Assembly: GCA_003952965.2 (NCBI GenBank)
Contig: CM025856.1
Span: 14,216,309-14,280,308, forward strand
Origin: Morella rubra
Lineage: Eukaryota > Streptophyta > Magnoliopsida > Fagales > Myricaceae
DNA length: 64,000 bases
Direction: 5' to 3'
Position numbers and translations under genes: made by a program. Below the pieces are notes generated by a model. The model worked only from the letters and a program-made list of their open reading frames with translations. It was not told the origin of the DNA and made no database searches. Of this stretch, positions 12,957-24,705 are shown one piece after another (within the stretch, counting starts at the first letter, position 1; every line of letters begins with the position of its first letter).

Positions 12957-13309
12957 GATAAATATACTTTTCAACTTCAAATTACTTTTTCGTAATTTTC
13001 ATCTTTTAATTATTAATGTTAGACATTTTATACTTTATGTCAAATTGTTAGATTAAAATAACGATAATATTTTTGTCACACTTTGCATATATTAATGATT
13101 TGTTGTAAATTTATTAAACTCGCAGGAGTATTATAGGGTGTAAAATGTCTAATATTAATAATTGAAGAGTAGAAAAATGTTTAAAAATTTGATAGAGATT
13201 GTAAAGTGTCTAAAATTGATAATTAGAAAATATAATGTCTCAAAAGTTATAATTTAAGGTGTAAAGTGTAAAATTTATGATAATTGATAAGCGAAGATTA
13301 TTTTCTCCT
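12957..13309. mobile_element. 353-bp Mutator-type MITE, diverged relative of the one at 6051
   Basis: It is flanked by a perfect 9-bp target duplication TAATTTTGA (12948-12956 and 13310-13318). Internal text parallels the 6051 element: a CTTTGCATATATTAA segment in the middle and repeated 'GTAAAGTGTCTAAAA' blocks. The terminal inverted repeats have decayed. There is no ORF. Confidence 0.75.
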
Positions 13310-13318
13310 TAATTTTGA

Positions 13319-14738
13319 TTACTGTCATGGGACAGACAACGCGTGGGCAGGCATTCAACAATGGCTCTGGCAAAAGAGCCAAGGTGCAAGGCACAGAAAC
13401 ATAGAGGAAGAAGGTTGTCTCGCTGTGGTGGGTGTCATTAAAATATTAGCAATCATGACGGGTGGGTCGTGGGTACAAGGGAAAAAGGGGGTAAAGGGAT
13501 GCCGACCGTCTACTCCCATCGGTCTATATATGATTCTTTCACTCTTTGAAGGAACGCCAAAGCTTGTTTTTTTGTTCAACTCTGCAAGACAACTTAGCCA
13601 AGTAATGGGCCTCCCATGAGTCCGTCATGCGCTGTTGGAGACTCATGCTTTCTCCAAATCCTTCCTCTTGTTTTTTTTGTCTCTCTCTCTCACTTGTTGG
13701 GGTTTGGGGGGCCAACAGCCGACTGATTTTCATATGCTTATGCAGAGGTCAATGTCAACCTCCTATAACCAGCATCATGAACTCAAGTTCGGCCCATGTA
13801 CTGTACAATCTGTCTTTGGGCTAAGTTGGCAGCAGTCTGGTTTTTTTTTTTTCTGTATCATAATAACTCTTGAATATATTAATTCAAGAAATTTCAAATA
13901 CCTCAGTTACAACTTGACCCTTCAAAGAGACGACGGGTCAACGACTAAGAAGGCTTAATAGCCAAGAGTTAAGATGATTCATAATGGACGTCAAGTTGCG
14001 AATGGCAAAAAAGGAAACTGAACGACAGAGCAAAGTGACCGCTGGAGGAGAGCAAAATGACCGTGCACGTAAGATATACGCACGCGCACACGTGAGCCCT
14101 CACTCGCCAGTGAGACAACCCATGATCGTGGTAGGTGGAAGCGAACACTGCTAGCTATCATTCATTTTGTAATTTATTCCATGAACTTTAAAACTCAATA
14201 CATTGCACCTCAAACCACCAAGTTCCCCGAGCTTGTTCCCTTTGCCTTCTTGACTTAGCATCTTGACCGGAATACTCACACGACCCAAGTCACCCAACTC
14301 TGCACTATCGCTTACCTTGTCAGCCCAACCTGACGATAAAAAGCCTTACTAGCACTTTCCAAGTCTCTTACACTAATGTTCATGCTAGCAACCAAGTGGC
14401 AGTTCCGGCTAGCAAACAATCAGCCGAAAAGGTGAGTGACACGCCTCACAACCTAAGCTGTGAAAATATCTAGGTGGTGTTTGGATACCAAATATTTATT
14501 CTACTAAAATAACTATAAAATAATTTATCTTTTTCCATCAAATCATATTTCTTTCTTTTTTATCACAATAAACATAAAAAATTAACTCAAATCATCTCTC
14601 TCTTCATTTATTCACTAATTCTCATAAACCAAAAATTTTGACATCCAAATGTCATGCTATGAGCTCATTCACATTTTGTAGTTACAACTTGAAGTCTTCT
14701 ACCATTAGGTTGCCACTTCACTTTCTTTATAATTATAA
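13319..14738. other. Spacer, no supported gene
   Basis: ORFs of up to 111 codons overlap on both strands without family resemblance. A possible small MITE with weak ends (GTGTTTGGATAC and GACATCCAAATGTC) spans about 14470-14655; I saw no clean target duplication for it. Confidence 0.5.
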
Positions 14739-15416
14739 GGCTAGATTACTCCGTATGTCCCTGGAGTTTGACCTTTTCCTCGTTTGGTCCTCAGAGTTCG
14801 ATTTTCCCTAAAAGCATCCATGGGGTGAGGACCCATTACCAAATAGATCCTGCTGTCAACTCAGTGGACGGAAATGCTCATGTGGCTAACGGCTTACACG
14901 TGGGAATTGACAGTTGGATTTTAAAAAAAATCTTGTCAATTGCAATGTTGATAATAAATCAATAATCAAAAAAAAAAAAAAAACCTGCATCGGGGGACCC
15001 CGATCCTTTACTGGTGGAGGGGTCACAGTGGAGGCCCCTCCACCAGGGTCCCCCAGCTGCCCGGGGTCCTCATCCTTTCGCTGGCCCCCAGTTTTGGGTG
15101 GCCAGAATCGGCCGGTGGAGGGGGCTTCCACCGTGACCCTTCCACCGGTAAATGATCGGAGGTCCCCACGATCCGGGGTTTTTTTTTTTTAGATTTATTT
15201 TTTTAAAAAAATATTTTTATTTTTATTTATTGTACTGACACGTGTCACATTGCGATTGGCGAGATTTTTTTTAAAATTCAGCTGTCAATTCTCACATGTA
15301 AGCCGTTAGCCACGTGTGCATTTTCATCCAATGAGTTGACGGCAGGATCTATTTGGTAATAGGTCCTCACCCTAGGAATGCTGTCAAACCCCAGGAACGT
15401 ACGGAGTAATTTAGCT
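14739..15416. mobile_element. Foldback Mutator-like element A, about 680 bp, GC-rich core
   Basis: Long terminal inverted repeats of about 180 bp begin GGCTAGATTACTCCG and end CGGAGTAATTTAGC. They share 'GTGGCTAACGGCTTACACGTG'-type text in opposite orientation. Between A/T tracts sits a GC-rich core (about 14993-15177) that is itself palindromic. It belongs to the same family as 15548-16375. I found no matching target duplication. ORFs crossing the core are low-complexity Pro/Gly strings, not genes. Confidence 0.85.
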
Positions 15417-15547
15417 TTATTTTAATTATGTTGTTCCATCTTTCTTTGGTTTTGACTTTTTTTTTTTTTTTTTTTTTTTTCTATGCGGTTTAGCTTTCTC
15501 TTAGATGTTAATATAATTTCACCACAATTTTAAAAGATTAAATTATA

Positions 15548-16375
15548 GGCTAAATTACTCCTGTACGTCCTTGGGGTTTGACCTTTTCCCAGTTTGGTCC
15601 TTAAGGTTCGATTTTCCCTAAAAACATCCCTGGGGTGAGGACCATTACCAAATAGATCTGCCGTCAACTCATTGGACGGAAATGCACACGTGGCTAACGG
15701 CTTACACGTGGGAATTGACAGCTGGATTTAAAAAAATCTCGCCCAATCGCAATGTGACACATGTCAGTAAAATAAATAAAAATAAAAAATATTTTTTTAA
15801 AATAAATCTAAAATTAAAAAAAAAAAAAAACCCTAGATCGGGGGAGACCCCCGATCCTTTCCTGGTGGAGGCCCCCTCCATCGGCTGATTCTGGCAGCCC
15901 ATTTCTGGCGGCCAGCGGAGGGAGGAGGACTCCCTCCTCCACCCCATCTCTGGGGGAGGTCCCCCACCGCCCCAGAGCACTGCCCTGGGTGGAGGAGGGA
16001 CTCCTCCTCCCTCGAACTGGGCGGCCAGAATTGGCGGTGGAGGGGCCTCCACCGTGATCCCTCCAGGAAAGGATCGGGGGTCTCCCCCGATCCGGGTTTT
16101 TTTTTTTTTTTAAGATTTATTTTAAAAAATATTTTTTTATTTTTATTTATTTTACTGACATGTGTCACATTGCGATTGGGCGAGATTTTTTTAAAAATCC
16201 AGCTGTCAATTCCCACGTGTAAGCCGTTAGCCACGTGTGCATTTTCGTCCAATGAGTTAACGGCAGATCTATTTGGTAATGGGTCCTCACCCCAGGGATG
16301 TTTTTAGGGAAAATCGAACCTGAGGACCAAACTGGGAAAAAGTCAAACCCCAAAGATGTACGGAGTAATTTAGCC
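15548..16375. mobile_element. Foldback Mutator-like element B, 828 bp, intact ends
   Basis: Terminal inverted repeats of nearly 200 bp start GGCTAAATTACTCC and end GGAGTAATTTAGCC. A perfect 9-bp target duplication TAAATTATA lies at 15539-15547 and 16376-16384. The core at about 15833-16096 is very GC-rich, is bounded by poly-A and poly-T, and opens and closes with inverted GATCGGGGG copies, so nearly the whole element could form one hairpin. It has no transposase and lies only 131 bp from element A in the same arrangement. Confidence 0.93.
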
Positions 16376-17406
16376 TAAATTATAATATATATTGTAAAAT
16401 GTAAATTTATTAGTAGCTCGAGATTTGTCGATTTAATGTTTTAGAGTACAAATTATAAAATAAATGATAAGTAGAAAGTGTAAAGTGTAATTTTTCTATA
16501 TTTTCAGGAGTCGTGGTCAATTCTTTATACAAAATGGAATCAAATCTTTTCAACCGATAGATTGTCAAAACGGTTTTACCATGGCCCAATAAATGACAAA
16601 ATTTCAAAGTTAGTCCAACATCTATTTTCTTGAGATGCCATGTCTAGCAGTTTCTTTCCTTAGATTTTGCTTAGTAAGAATCTTGGACATGTAATATAAG
16701 CTTTGCCAATATGGAAAATGCAAGGAGGTTATTCTTATTATTCGGAAAAAAAATTACTTTGAGTCATCTAATTACCAATATAATTTCAAATAGAGATCTA
16801 AACTACTAATTTTGACACATTGAGCTCTTAAACTTCTACAATTAATCAAATTGCGTATTGAAATAAAATTTAATGATCAAAATCATGTCACGTATCTCAT
16901 TCACAATACATGTGGCACAAGTTTAATCGTTAGATCTTTTTTAAGGGTGCAAATTGATGAAATTTAGTAGTTTGTGGGCTCATTGTGTCAAAAGTAATAG
17001 TTTAAGTCCCTCTTTAAAATTGCATTTATAGTTAGAAGACTCAAAGTGATGTTCCTTATATTATTTTGTTTCTTACCAAGCGGTTGTTTTTTTTACAACA
17101 AGGATTCATTGAGCCGGCTATTAGGCATACAAAGCAAACGGCTCAAGGGCTATACAAATAACTATAGTGGCGGATTTGTTAATGCAAAGGAAAGTTTGCA
17201 TCTTCTAAGTATATTTTTTTTTTGGCAATTTAACATCCTTAAACTACTTAAAAAACTATATAATATTAAAGATTAAGGTTTTAATGTTTGTAGGGCCTTT
17301 AGCCAAGAAAAAAAAAAGTGAAAAGAGTAACAACTTAGGCAAAAGGGTATTTTGAGTCCAAAACTCACTCAGTGAATAGTGCCTTGGAAGCAGTACACTT
17401 GTTATA
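16376..17406. other. AT-rich spacer, no gene seen
   Basis: Composition is uniform and AT-rich, with no protein-like ORF. The open frame at 17046-17276 reads as random sequence. Confidence 0.5.
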
Positions 17407-17414
17407 GCCAAAAA

Positions 17415-18806
17415 TAGGGCTTCAGTGCCACCGAAAAAGATTGCCACCGAACACAATCCGCTTCCGGTGCAGGTGCCGGTTTAATATTTTAGGAAAACTC
17501 GGTGGTATTCCCCGTTCTCGGGTTACCGCACCGGGTCCCGGGACTGGTAAATGATTTTTTTTTTTTTTTTAAATACAAAAGTTTTGTTTTGTGAAAATCC
17601 CCCCCCCCCCCCCTCCCTATTTCCTTGTGTTTCGACAGATCTCCTCCCCTCCACGCTCCCGAAGCTTTTTTTAAAAATTTGTATTTTGCTTAAGAAACAT
17701 AAAGCTTCTGCAAATGATGCAACTGAAACCATTCAGAAGTGTCTCAAAGCAGGATTTACATTTGGTAAGGCTTGTAAATTGAAATGAGGTTTTTAATGGA
17801 TAGTGAAGCAAAAATTAGGATCCTACGAGCATCAATATTTTTTTGGTGCTTTGTTTTGTAACATATACCAAAGCTCTCTCTCTCTCTGTATGTATATATA
17901 TATATTATAATTTGTAAAGGAAAAATGAGCAAGCCTATTATTGTGAGTAAAAATTCAGTCGCCTTTTATTGTACTATTCTGTGATATTTCCACAATTTTG
18001 TAATTATTGATGAATCTTGAGGTGAGAATATTATTAATGGTTGTTCTAGGTAGCAATTGATCAGCATTTTTTAGAATTTATATATAACCTACAGAACCTA
18101 AATTCACCTACTAAATTAACTTCGGCCTTGTCATCTAGTGTAGAACTCTGCACACTTCGCAATCTAATTACTACAACTCTTGACATCCCCATAAGCTGTG
18201 CTTGTATAGTTGTATTCTTGTCAAAGACTTCCTTAATTCCTTTGTTGAATCCTATTTTCCTTTTCTAGAATTCATTTTGTTGTTTGTACATTTGTACGTT
18301 TTGTTGTTTTTTAGTTTAATTGTTAATTTTTAGGTGATTTTTATTTGTAGATGGACACCCAACAATCACAGTCTCATCTGCAGCCGCATGGGTAATGCTA
18401 CTTCTTAAGTTTAAAATTGGATTTTATTTGATTGAGACTTTAGATTCTTATTTTGTGATGTTTTTAAATTTTATTGATTTTATTTTATTTGTTGACTTTA
18501 AATCTCATCTTTTAAATGATTTAATTTTATTGATTTTGATTTCATTAGTTTAGATTTTATTGATATGTGATTAATGACCAAAAGAAAAAAGAAAAAAAAA
18601 AATACATTGGCAAGTGCGTAAAATGCTAAAAAATAGCACAATATGAATGTAGGTTAACCGGAAAACCGCCACCGCTAAAACCGCCTACCGCTAAGGTTTT
18701 TTCCCTTAACGTTAGGTGTAGTGTAATTATTTTAAAAATGGCATATCCGGTGTAGGTGCCGGTTTTGGCCAAAACACGGCACCTACACCAGGGTTGAACA
18801 GCCCTA
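17415..18806 (+). mobile_element. 1.39-kb non-autonomous hAT element
   Basis: It is bounded by a perfect 8-bp target duplication GCCAAAAA (17407-17414 and 18807-18814), the hAT signature. The left end starts TAGGGCTTCAG; the right end, read inward on the minus strand, starts TAGGGCTGTTC. Both subterminal regions carry inverted copies of GGTG(C/T)AGGTGCCG. Inside, an ATG at 18352 begins MDTQQSQSHLQPHG followed at once by a GTAATG donor-like site, resembling the first exon of a hAT transposase, but no transposase body follows. It is therefore most likely an internally deleted derivative. A run of C lies at about 17581-17593. Confidence 0.85.
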
Positions 18807-18814
18807 GCCAAAAA

Positions 18815-20148
18815 CACATAAGATTTGTTAAACTATAATGTTTTGCAAATGCATCAAAACTTTATATTGTATTCTACAAAAAATATATTATTATATATAT
18901 ATATTAAACAACTTTGAGAGAAAAACATAACACATTATAATTCAAAGAAGATTCGATTTATTAAAGAATTTTCGTTTCCATAAAAAAAAAAAAAAACAAC
19001 CAATAAGATACAATTGGCATATAGGTGGAGTTAAATCAAGAACCGTTGATTAGATGTGCCCTCCAAATGTTCTGAACGGGCTGTCATGACTTAGTTCTGA
19101 TCTGTGGAGTTAGGTCCTTCATGAACTATTAAAAGTCTCCTTGACTTGATCATTTTCTCCCAAGTTGAGCGCAATTTCAATTAGACCGAAATTATCCGAT
19201 ATCTTTGAGGATTCTTTGAGGTCTGATGAATACAAGTTTAGAAGGTTAAGGAGACAAGAATATTTTACAGGGGGGTTTTTGCTTGGTAAATAAATAAATA
19301 AATAAAACGTGGATTTTTTTAGAGAGAGAGAGAGAGAGAGGGGGAGAGGGAGGGAGAGAACCGCGAAAGCAAATCCCACGGAAGAAAGATTTCGCGACAA
19401 AAATAATTCCCGACTAGAACCCTAGAATTTGATGACAGGGTACAAACCCAGTTCAGAAAATAGTCTTGGATTTTGAATTGGGTTTGGAATTTGGAGCCCA
19501 TTGGCGTAGAGGTAAGCCTTTTTAATGTGAGTTTCTGCCTCTCATTATTGATTTTTTGTTGATGTTCCGTTTGGACGTTGATCCGTGAGCCTTCGATTTT
19601 TGGGTAGATTCATAATTCTAAGAACTTTTGGATTTTGATTCCTAGTAGGATTCTATCTGGGACTTGCAAGTTCTACTCTGACACAAACAGGAATTGTGTT
19701 CTTTGGCGTTTTTTTCCTCCTAGTTTTTGTTATTGAATCACATTGATCTTTGAGACCGTATATTTGGTAGTTTACTGAAAACAGAGAAGTGGTCTGAATT
19801 TCTGGATTATTTGCATGGTGGGTTTGTGCATTGGGGTCAAAGCTTTGGAGTTGTCATTGCAATTTCGAGATTTAGCATTGAGAAGGAATTGTGGTTTAGG
19901 TGGCTTGGTATTTCAAACGTATGTATGGAAAGAAAACAGTGGGTGTGAGAGTGTGAGATCATGCATTGGAGAATTTAGTAAATTGGTGGACTCTTTGGTG
20001 GTGGGATCAGTGGCCTGGTATTGACAACTTGGAGTTGATTGTGGCATATTGCAATTGAGCTTTGGAAGACAATTTTTGATTTTTCGAATGAGAGGGTTTT
20101 CTAAAGGAGAAAGGAAATGAAACCCAAACTTGTGGGTGTGAAGGTACA
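18815..20148 (+). promoter_or_regulatory. Promoter and 5' leader region of the DUF616 gene
   Basis: A (GA)n tract starts at 19321. A good donor, GTAGAG|GTAAGC, at 19511/19512 suggests a non-coding first exon ending at 19511 and a leader intron before the coding exon. I could not fix the matching acceptor or the transcription start. Confidence 0.45.
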
Positions 20149-23100
20149 ATGACTGGAGGGTCATTGGGTTTACGTACCGGGAGTTATGGGTCACTGCAAC
20201 AACAGATACAGAACGGTTTCCTGCAGACCGCTCAGGCACGAAAGCCTCCTAAGATGCTTCTTTCTAGTTCAAGGGAGAAGGAAAAGGTTCTCCCATTTAT
20301 TTGCCGATACATCGGTCGAAGGAGGGTTGCAATGCTTCTCTTGGTTGTCCTTGCTCTTTTGGTTTTTGTCCTCGGTTCCTTTACAGTTAATAAAGGTTTG
20401 TTTTTCTTTCCCTCTCCATCTTTTCCTTGGTAGTCAGCTATTTTATCACGTAGAGCTAGGATTATTGTCACCAGTGATTAGGTTTAGACACCTATAGTTC
20501 TTGTTCGATGCAACTTGTTCAATATAAAGCATGGAAGGCTACCAAGATAGGTAGGAGGCACTATCAATTCTATTTAAACTTCAGTTTGTGAACAAAATAT
20601 GACCTGGTGGAGTTGACCTCGCTTAATCTTTTTATTCTGTAGCAGAAGCTAGTTCTTTTGAGGCACACCGGCAATTGTTTGGTCTAGTTAAATTTCTAGT
20701 TGGATATTTTTCTTGCACTAATTATTATGTGTTCTGCTTGCAATGCTGGTCTGCTAATCCATTGGTTTTCTTTTTGAATGACAATGCACCAGAATCAAGC
20801 ATCAGTTCACGTATCGGAACCATGACACCTTTTCAGTCAATTTATATTGTACCTCCAAACCCACCAGGAATAGAAGATACTCTTGGAGATAAGAATTCTT
20901 CTGTACAGATCTTTCCGAGAGGTAATGATGAAAGAAGATCAGATTCATCTCCTCCTCCTCCTCCACCCAGTACTACTATCACTACTAGAACAGCTACAGG
21001 TGTTACAGAGTCTACCCCTCCATCGGGCCATCATTGTGGAAACTTTGCATTTCCTCCTCCCCCTCCAGCTGATAGTAAACGGATTGGACCACGCCGTAAG
21101 TTTTTGGGGTTTTCTTGCAAAAGTAACGAATATGTCACATCCACACTTTTATTATGGTTAAACCTTAAGTTGAGCTACTGGCCACATCTAAATTTGTTCC
21201 TGTAAAATGCTGTTGATTTTTCCTTTTTCATTTTTTGTTCCAGCATGTCCCGTATGTTATCTTCCTGTGGAGCAGGCTATAGCTAGTATGCCAAACTCAC
21301 CATCAGTATCCCCAGTGCTACGTAATCTGACATATGTTCATGATGAAAAACCTATTAAAACTGAGACTCATGGTGGGTCCGACTTTGGTGGATATCCTTC
21401 TCTAAAGCAGAGGAATGACTCTTTTGATATAAAAGAGTCAATGACAGTGCACTGTGGGTAGGTTTAGCTTTTGTTGTTTCATTTTGCTTAGAGATGGTCT
21501 TTATTGTTTGGAATGAAATTGTTTTATTTTTTCAGCTAAATGCATCTTGCTTTCTGTCCTTTTCTGTTGTTGCATATTGTTTTTATCAGATTTGTTAAAG
21601 GAAGCAAACCTGGTCACCAGAGTGGATTTGATATTGATGAGGCTGATCTTATGGAATTGCAGCAGTTCCATGAGGTTATTGTTGCATCGGCCATATTTGG
21701 TATTTATGAGCATAAGACACTTCTTAAATACTTGATTTTATTAAGTAATTCTATGTTCCTAATGATTGCACCTTTGCTAGGAAACTATGACATTATACAA
21801 CAGCCCAAGAACATCAGTGACGTGGCAAGGAGAATTATTCCTTTTTATATGTTTATTGATGAAGAGACAGAAGAGTATATGAAGAATTCTAGTGTATTGG
21901 ACAGCAGTAAGAGGGTTGGATTATGGAGAGTTATTGTTGTTCGTAATATCCCATACTCTGACCCAAGACGTAATGGAAAGGTCTGTTTACTGTATTTTCT
22001 AAACTTTTTTCTTACGTTTGACTCACAAGCAAAATGTAGCTCTGATCAATTATTTTTTGTTATTTTTCTGTTTATCATTTTTTATTTGTTCTTGAATTTA
22101 TTTTTGTCCTGACCAATCAGTGAAGGCTATTGATTACACTTTCAACCTTTTCCTTTTGTGGAGGATGTTATATTACATTTGGAGATAGGAGGTTGTGATA
22201 AGACAAAATAGGAATAGAGGCAAATGACTTCAGTAATTTACTTCACGCAACTGACGATATATATTTATATTACTTATTGCAGATATAATTCTATCTCAAG
22301 CAAAAGTAACACCCGGAAGAAAAATTCATTGTCACCTATGTAAAAATTATAGGATAAAACAAATCAGGATGCTTGTTTTTCCTTTTTTTCTTTTTATTTT
22401 CTTGGGGTTGAGAGTGGGGGGATCAAATTGCAATTTGACTTAAACCTGGATTATGTTATTTATTTGTTTGTTTGTTACTAGTATTTTTTTTTATTCCAGT
22501 GGTATGCTGACATGATGTGATTAGCTCTCATGGTTTTTTATGCCTTTTCAATCCCTTGTACGGAATATTCATGATCAAGAAACTCAAGTCTTAAGTGTTT
22601 TAGATGTCATTGACCTGTTTATATTTGTGACAGGTTCCAAAGCTTCTGTTGCATAGGATCTTCCCCAATGTCCGCTATTCTGTATGGATTGATGGAAAGC
22701 TCCAGCTTGTTGTGGATCCATATCAACTCCTTGAGAGGTATGTCATATCTTCTGTATGTTATTTTCTGATGCCTTTTTATGTGGGAGCCTGAAATTTTGT
22801 TACACTAACAATTGCTACTTCTAAGCTATGGTTTCTGGTATGATTAAGACGTTATACATGGTAAGACATCAGAGTGTTGACAAAAGATTGTCTGTTTCTA
22901 TGTATTTTCATCAATCCATGTGTTATAAGTGCATATTTACCAGTCCACTCTTTTTTCTGTTTCAAATTTCATAAGTTTTAATGTTAAGTGAGTCTTATCT
23001 TGATCTTTTCTTTTAGATGGTTGTAGATATCCTCAATCATGTTAGTTGAGGCAAATTAATAAATTGCATATGTCCTCTTAACCTCCTGCTTTATTTTTGA

Positions 23101-24705
23101 GGTATCTGTGCCATTGATGTTCATGCATGGGAGGCAGGGACATGATTGTCTGGGCTTCATAGGAAATAACTAATGTCTTTCCAACCATGGTCTTTCAATT
23201 CCTAAAACAATATTGTTCAGGTTCTTGTGGCGGGAAAATGCTAATTTTGCCATCTCAAGACACTATCGACGCTTTGATGTGCTTGAAGAGGCTGAAGCTA
23301 ATAAAGCTGCCGGGAAATATGAGAACACATCCATTGATTACCAGATTGAGTTTTATAGAAGCGAGGGTCTAACACCATATTCTTTGGCTAAGCTTCCTAT
23401 AACTAGTGGTAGGTGCCCAGTTTATTCAGTCATGTTTTATACATCTAAGATTGTTATGCTCGTGTTTGCATATGTACTCCATTTGGATTTCTCCAAATTG
23501 AGTGCTTGATTTTATGAGTGATTTTTTGCAGATGTTCCTGAAGGTTGTGTCATCATAAAGGAGCACCTTCCCATCACAAATCTATTTACATGTCTATGGT
23601 TCAATGAAGTTGACCGTTTTACTCCCAGGGATCAGTTAAGCTTTTCAACAGTAAGAGACAAAATAATGTCGAGAGTTAGTTGGAGCATCAATATGTTTCT
23701 GGATTGTGAAAGGCGTAACTTTGTGGTACAGGTTAGTGTTTTCATATGGTGGATGCAATATACTGATGTTTAGAGGCTAGCCTTATGTATTTCTCTCGTT
23801 GGTTTCATTTTCAGTTGCATTCTCGTGAAAATTGTTACTCTATTTTATTCAGATAAGAGTAGGAAATACTACAAACATATCGACTGTTGCACTTTCCTGT
23901 AAGTGGCTTAGTTACATGAAAACATGCCACTTTCTTCCCCAGTTTCCTCTACGTGGGAGTGGAGTGCCTCTGCTAGGATAAAGCTTGCATGCAAGAGGTG
24001 CAGTTGGTACTACGTGAGGGAACAAAGAGAAAATAAAACAGAACAAGTCAGAGTGGAGGGTTTTTTTTTTTTTTTTGGCTCCTTTCATGTCTTATTTAGT
24101 TATTTCTTTGGTGTTTTTAGCATTGTGAAAGTTAGGATCCATCTACCTGAATGTGACAACTGGATGTCTTTCCAGGAGGAAGACAGTCAAAAGGTTGAAA
24201 GGTCTTTCATTGTATCCTAGTGTCCCTATTCGACACGGGTTAAAAAGAAGATAGACAGATGAGTAAACATCTTTAGTATGCTCTATTAGGTGCCTTAAAC
24301 TGATCAGAAAACATGTGCAAAGGCCCCCCCATGAAGAAGCTGCATCTTTCTTGAGAGCAAAAAACAACTTGGTTTATGAATAAATGAGAAGTCTGTCTTG
24401 TTTTCTTTCTAGAGAGGAAATATGTATAAATTAATTTACCCTTGTATTCTTAGAGTGGAATTTTTATTATACAGGCATACCACAGAGATTTACTGGAGCA
24501 CATGCCTCCTCCGGCTGATCCCATACTCCGTTATCCGCCTGCTTTTCCTGGTTATATTCCAATGGTTCCACCTGCTTTTCCTGGTTATAATCCAATGGTA
24601 AGGCCTCCAACGAGGAAGACAAATCGACGAAGAGGTGATAGAAAATCTGGTCAGAAGCGTCATCGTAAAGTTGTTGCTGGTAGAAGAGAGAACAATTCAT
24701 TCTAA
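20149..24705 (+). CDS. DUF616 glycosyltransferase-like protein, MUCI70-type (type II membrane, Golgi)
   Basis: Nine coding exons fit one frame of 598 residues: 20149-20395, 20793-21095, 21244-21457, 21590-21699, 21781-21980, 22634-22737, 23221-23408, 23532-23731 and 24475-24705, all GT-AG. The order is a short basic cytosolic tail, one membrane helix (about residues 61-80), a Pro-rich stalk with two runs of prolines, then the DUF616 domain: PCPVCYLPVEQAIASMPNSP, FGGYPSLKQRNDSFDIKE, HCGFVKG, FYMFIDEETE, YSVWIDGKLQLVVDP, SRHYRRFDV and LWFNEVDRFTPRDQLSF. Arabidopsis MUCI70 of this family acts in seed mucilage pectin synthesis, and TOD1 is a relative; the substrate is not readable here. The C terminus is Pro-rich, then Lys/Arg-rich, with two tandem 11-residue units (PPAFPGY.PMV, 24532-24597). 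The start is the first ATG giving the conserved MTGGSLGLRTGSYGSL opening. Confidence 0.92.

Noticed and set aside
15682..16252. Overlapping Pro/Gly-rich ORFs of 68-139 codons on both strands
   Set aside because: They lie in a foldback transposon core; the composition comes from GC-rich palindromes and the ends are poly-Lys or poly-Phe from A/T tracts.
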